A stretch of DNA of 14,520 nucleotides, from contig DAOWLV010000025.1 of the NCBI GenBank assembly GCA_030643455.1, forward strand, positions 1 through 14,520, given 5' to 3'. Within the stretch, counting starts at the first letter, position 1; the number at the start of each line of letters is the position of its first letter. A model generated the notes under the pieces. It was not told where the DNA came from. It searched no databases and was given only the letters and a program-made list of their open reading frames with translations. The position numbers were made by a program, and so were the translations under genes. Positions 13,983 through 14,520 of this stretch are shown in pieces. Source of the DNA: Candidatus Krumholzibacteriia bacterium (GTDB taxonomy: Bacteria > Krumholzibacteriota > Krumholzibacteriia > LZORAL124-64-63).

Positions 13983-14520
13983 GTGGAAACGATTCTGCTC
14001 AAGGGGAAACCGGTACGGGATGCGGTGTTTGCGGAATTGAAGATCAAGGTCGCCCAGGCTCCCCGCAAGCCGGGCCTGGCCGTGATCCTGGTAGGGGACG
14101 ATCCCGCCTCGGCGGTGTATGTCAGTCATAAGGAAAAGGGTTGCGAAGTAGTCGGCTTCCACCATGTGACCCATCTTTTGCCCGCCGACACTCCCGAAAA
14201 GGAAGTGTTGGACCTGGTAAATCGACTGAATGCCGACCCTGCCATCGATGGCATCCTCGTTCAGCTTCCCCTTCCCAAGGGTATGAACCAGGAAAGGGTT
14301 CTGGGTGCCGTGGATCCTGCCAAGGACGTGGACGGCTTTCATCCGGAAAATCTGGGGTTGTTGGTGGCGGGCCATCCCCGTTTTGTGCCTTGTACTCCCA
14401 AGGGGATACTGCGCCTGCTGTCGTATTACGACATTCCCATGGCCGGCAAGAACGTGGCGGTGGTCGGGCGAAGCGTGATCGTGGGCCGGCCTCTGAGTCT
14501 TCTGCTGTCCTTGAAACGGG
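13983..14520 (+). CDS. folD: Methylenetetrahydrofolate dehydrogenase/cyclohydrolase FolD, 5' part
   Basis: A bifunctional cytosolic enzyme that oxidises 5,10-methylene-THF with NADP and hydrolyses the product to 10-formyl-THF, the formyl donor for purines and initiator tRNA. The first 179 codons are visible (full length is usually about 285), and the frame is still open at the window end. Signatures: AVYVSHKEKGC with Tyr46 and the catalytic Lys50; GILVQLPLPKGM; DPAKDVDGFHPENLG; PCTPKGILRLL; and VVGRSVIVGRPLSLLL, the start of the dinucleotide-binding site. GTG 13983 has AAGGAG (13972-13977) 5 bases upstream, overlapping the rny stop. The 9-base gap indicates co-transcription with rny. Confidence 0.96.
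   Translation, partial: METILLKGKPVRDAVFAELKIKVAQAPRKPGLAVILVGDDPASAVYVSHKEKGCEVVGFHHVTHLLPADTPEKEVLDLVNRLNADPAIDGILVQLPLPKGMNQERVLGAVDPAKDVDGFHPENLGLLVAGHPRFVPCTPKGILRLLSYYDIPMAGKNVAVVGRSVIVGRPLSLLLSLKR

Overview
The window is a GC-rich, gene-dense stretch of bacterial chromosome. Every complete gene reads on the plus strand, and nearly all are housekeeping genes. I see no insertion sequence, integrase, CRISPR array or phage gene. Three features suggest a Gram-negative-type bacterium outside the Gammaproteobacteria: a 284-residue primary-type sigma factor lacking region 1.1 (the short form typical of FCB-group phyla), an RNase Y gene beside zapA, and a long DnaK. An FCB-affiliated phylum or a former deltaproteobacterial lineage are reasonable guesses, but I cannot fix the taxonomy by eye.

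Layout: (1) 1-753, the 3' part of a family-2-type glycosyltransferase. (2) 754-2817, dnaK behind a candidate heat-shock (sigma-32-like) promoter and a 10-bp inverted repeat. (3) 2818-3234, a 417-base gap with a very long hairpin, a housekeeping-type promoter, a leader hairpin and an ECF-type promoter. (4) 3235-4089, the sigma factor gene. (5) 4121-4275, tRNA-Val(GAC) with its own promoter and intrinsic terminator. (6) 4398-11461, the translation cluster thrS-infC-rpmI-rplT-pheS-pheT. (7) 11537-12187, a ZapB-like coiled-coil gene and zapA. (8) 12191-12329, a structured RNA that fits 6S RNA. (9) 12411-13973, rny (RNase Y). (10) 13983 to the window end, the 5' part of folD.

The genes serve translation and growth control: aminoacylation (Thr, Phe), initiation (IF3), two large-subunit proteins (L35, L20), tRNA-Val, transcription (a sigma factor, and a candidate 6S RNA that would regulate RNA polymerase), RNA decay, protein folding, division and one-carbon metabolism. 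The cluster order matches the classical thrS-infC-rpmI-rplT-pheST arrangement.

The most interesting content is in the untranslated regions. A promoter at the 3' end of thrS feeds an infC leader with an intrinsic terminator and a mutually exclusive 8-bp antiterminator pairing, which is the layout of a transcription attenuator. infC itself appears to start at AUC, a rare start codon known for IF3 genes. The infC-rpmI gap is also structured. A likely 6S RNA gene, not previously marked, sits directly after zapA. No wholly new protein system is evident.
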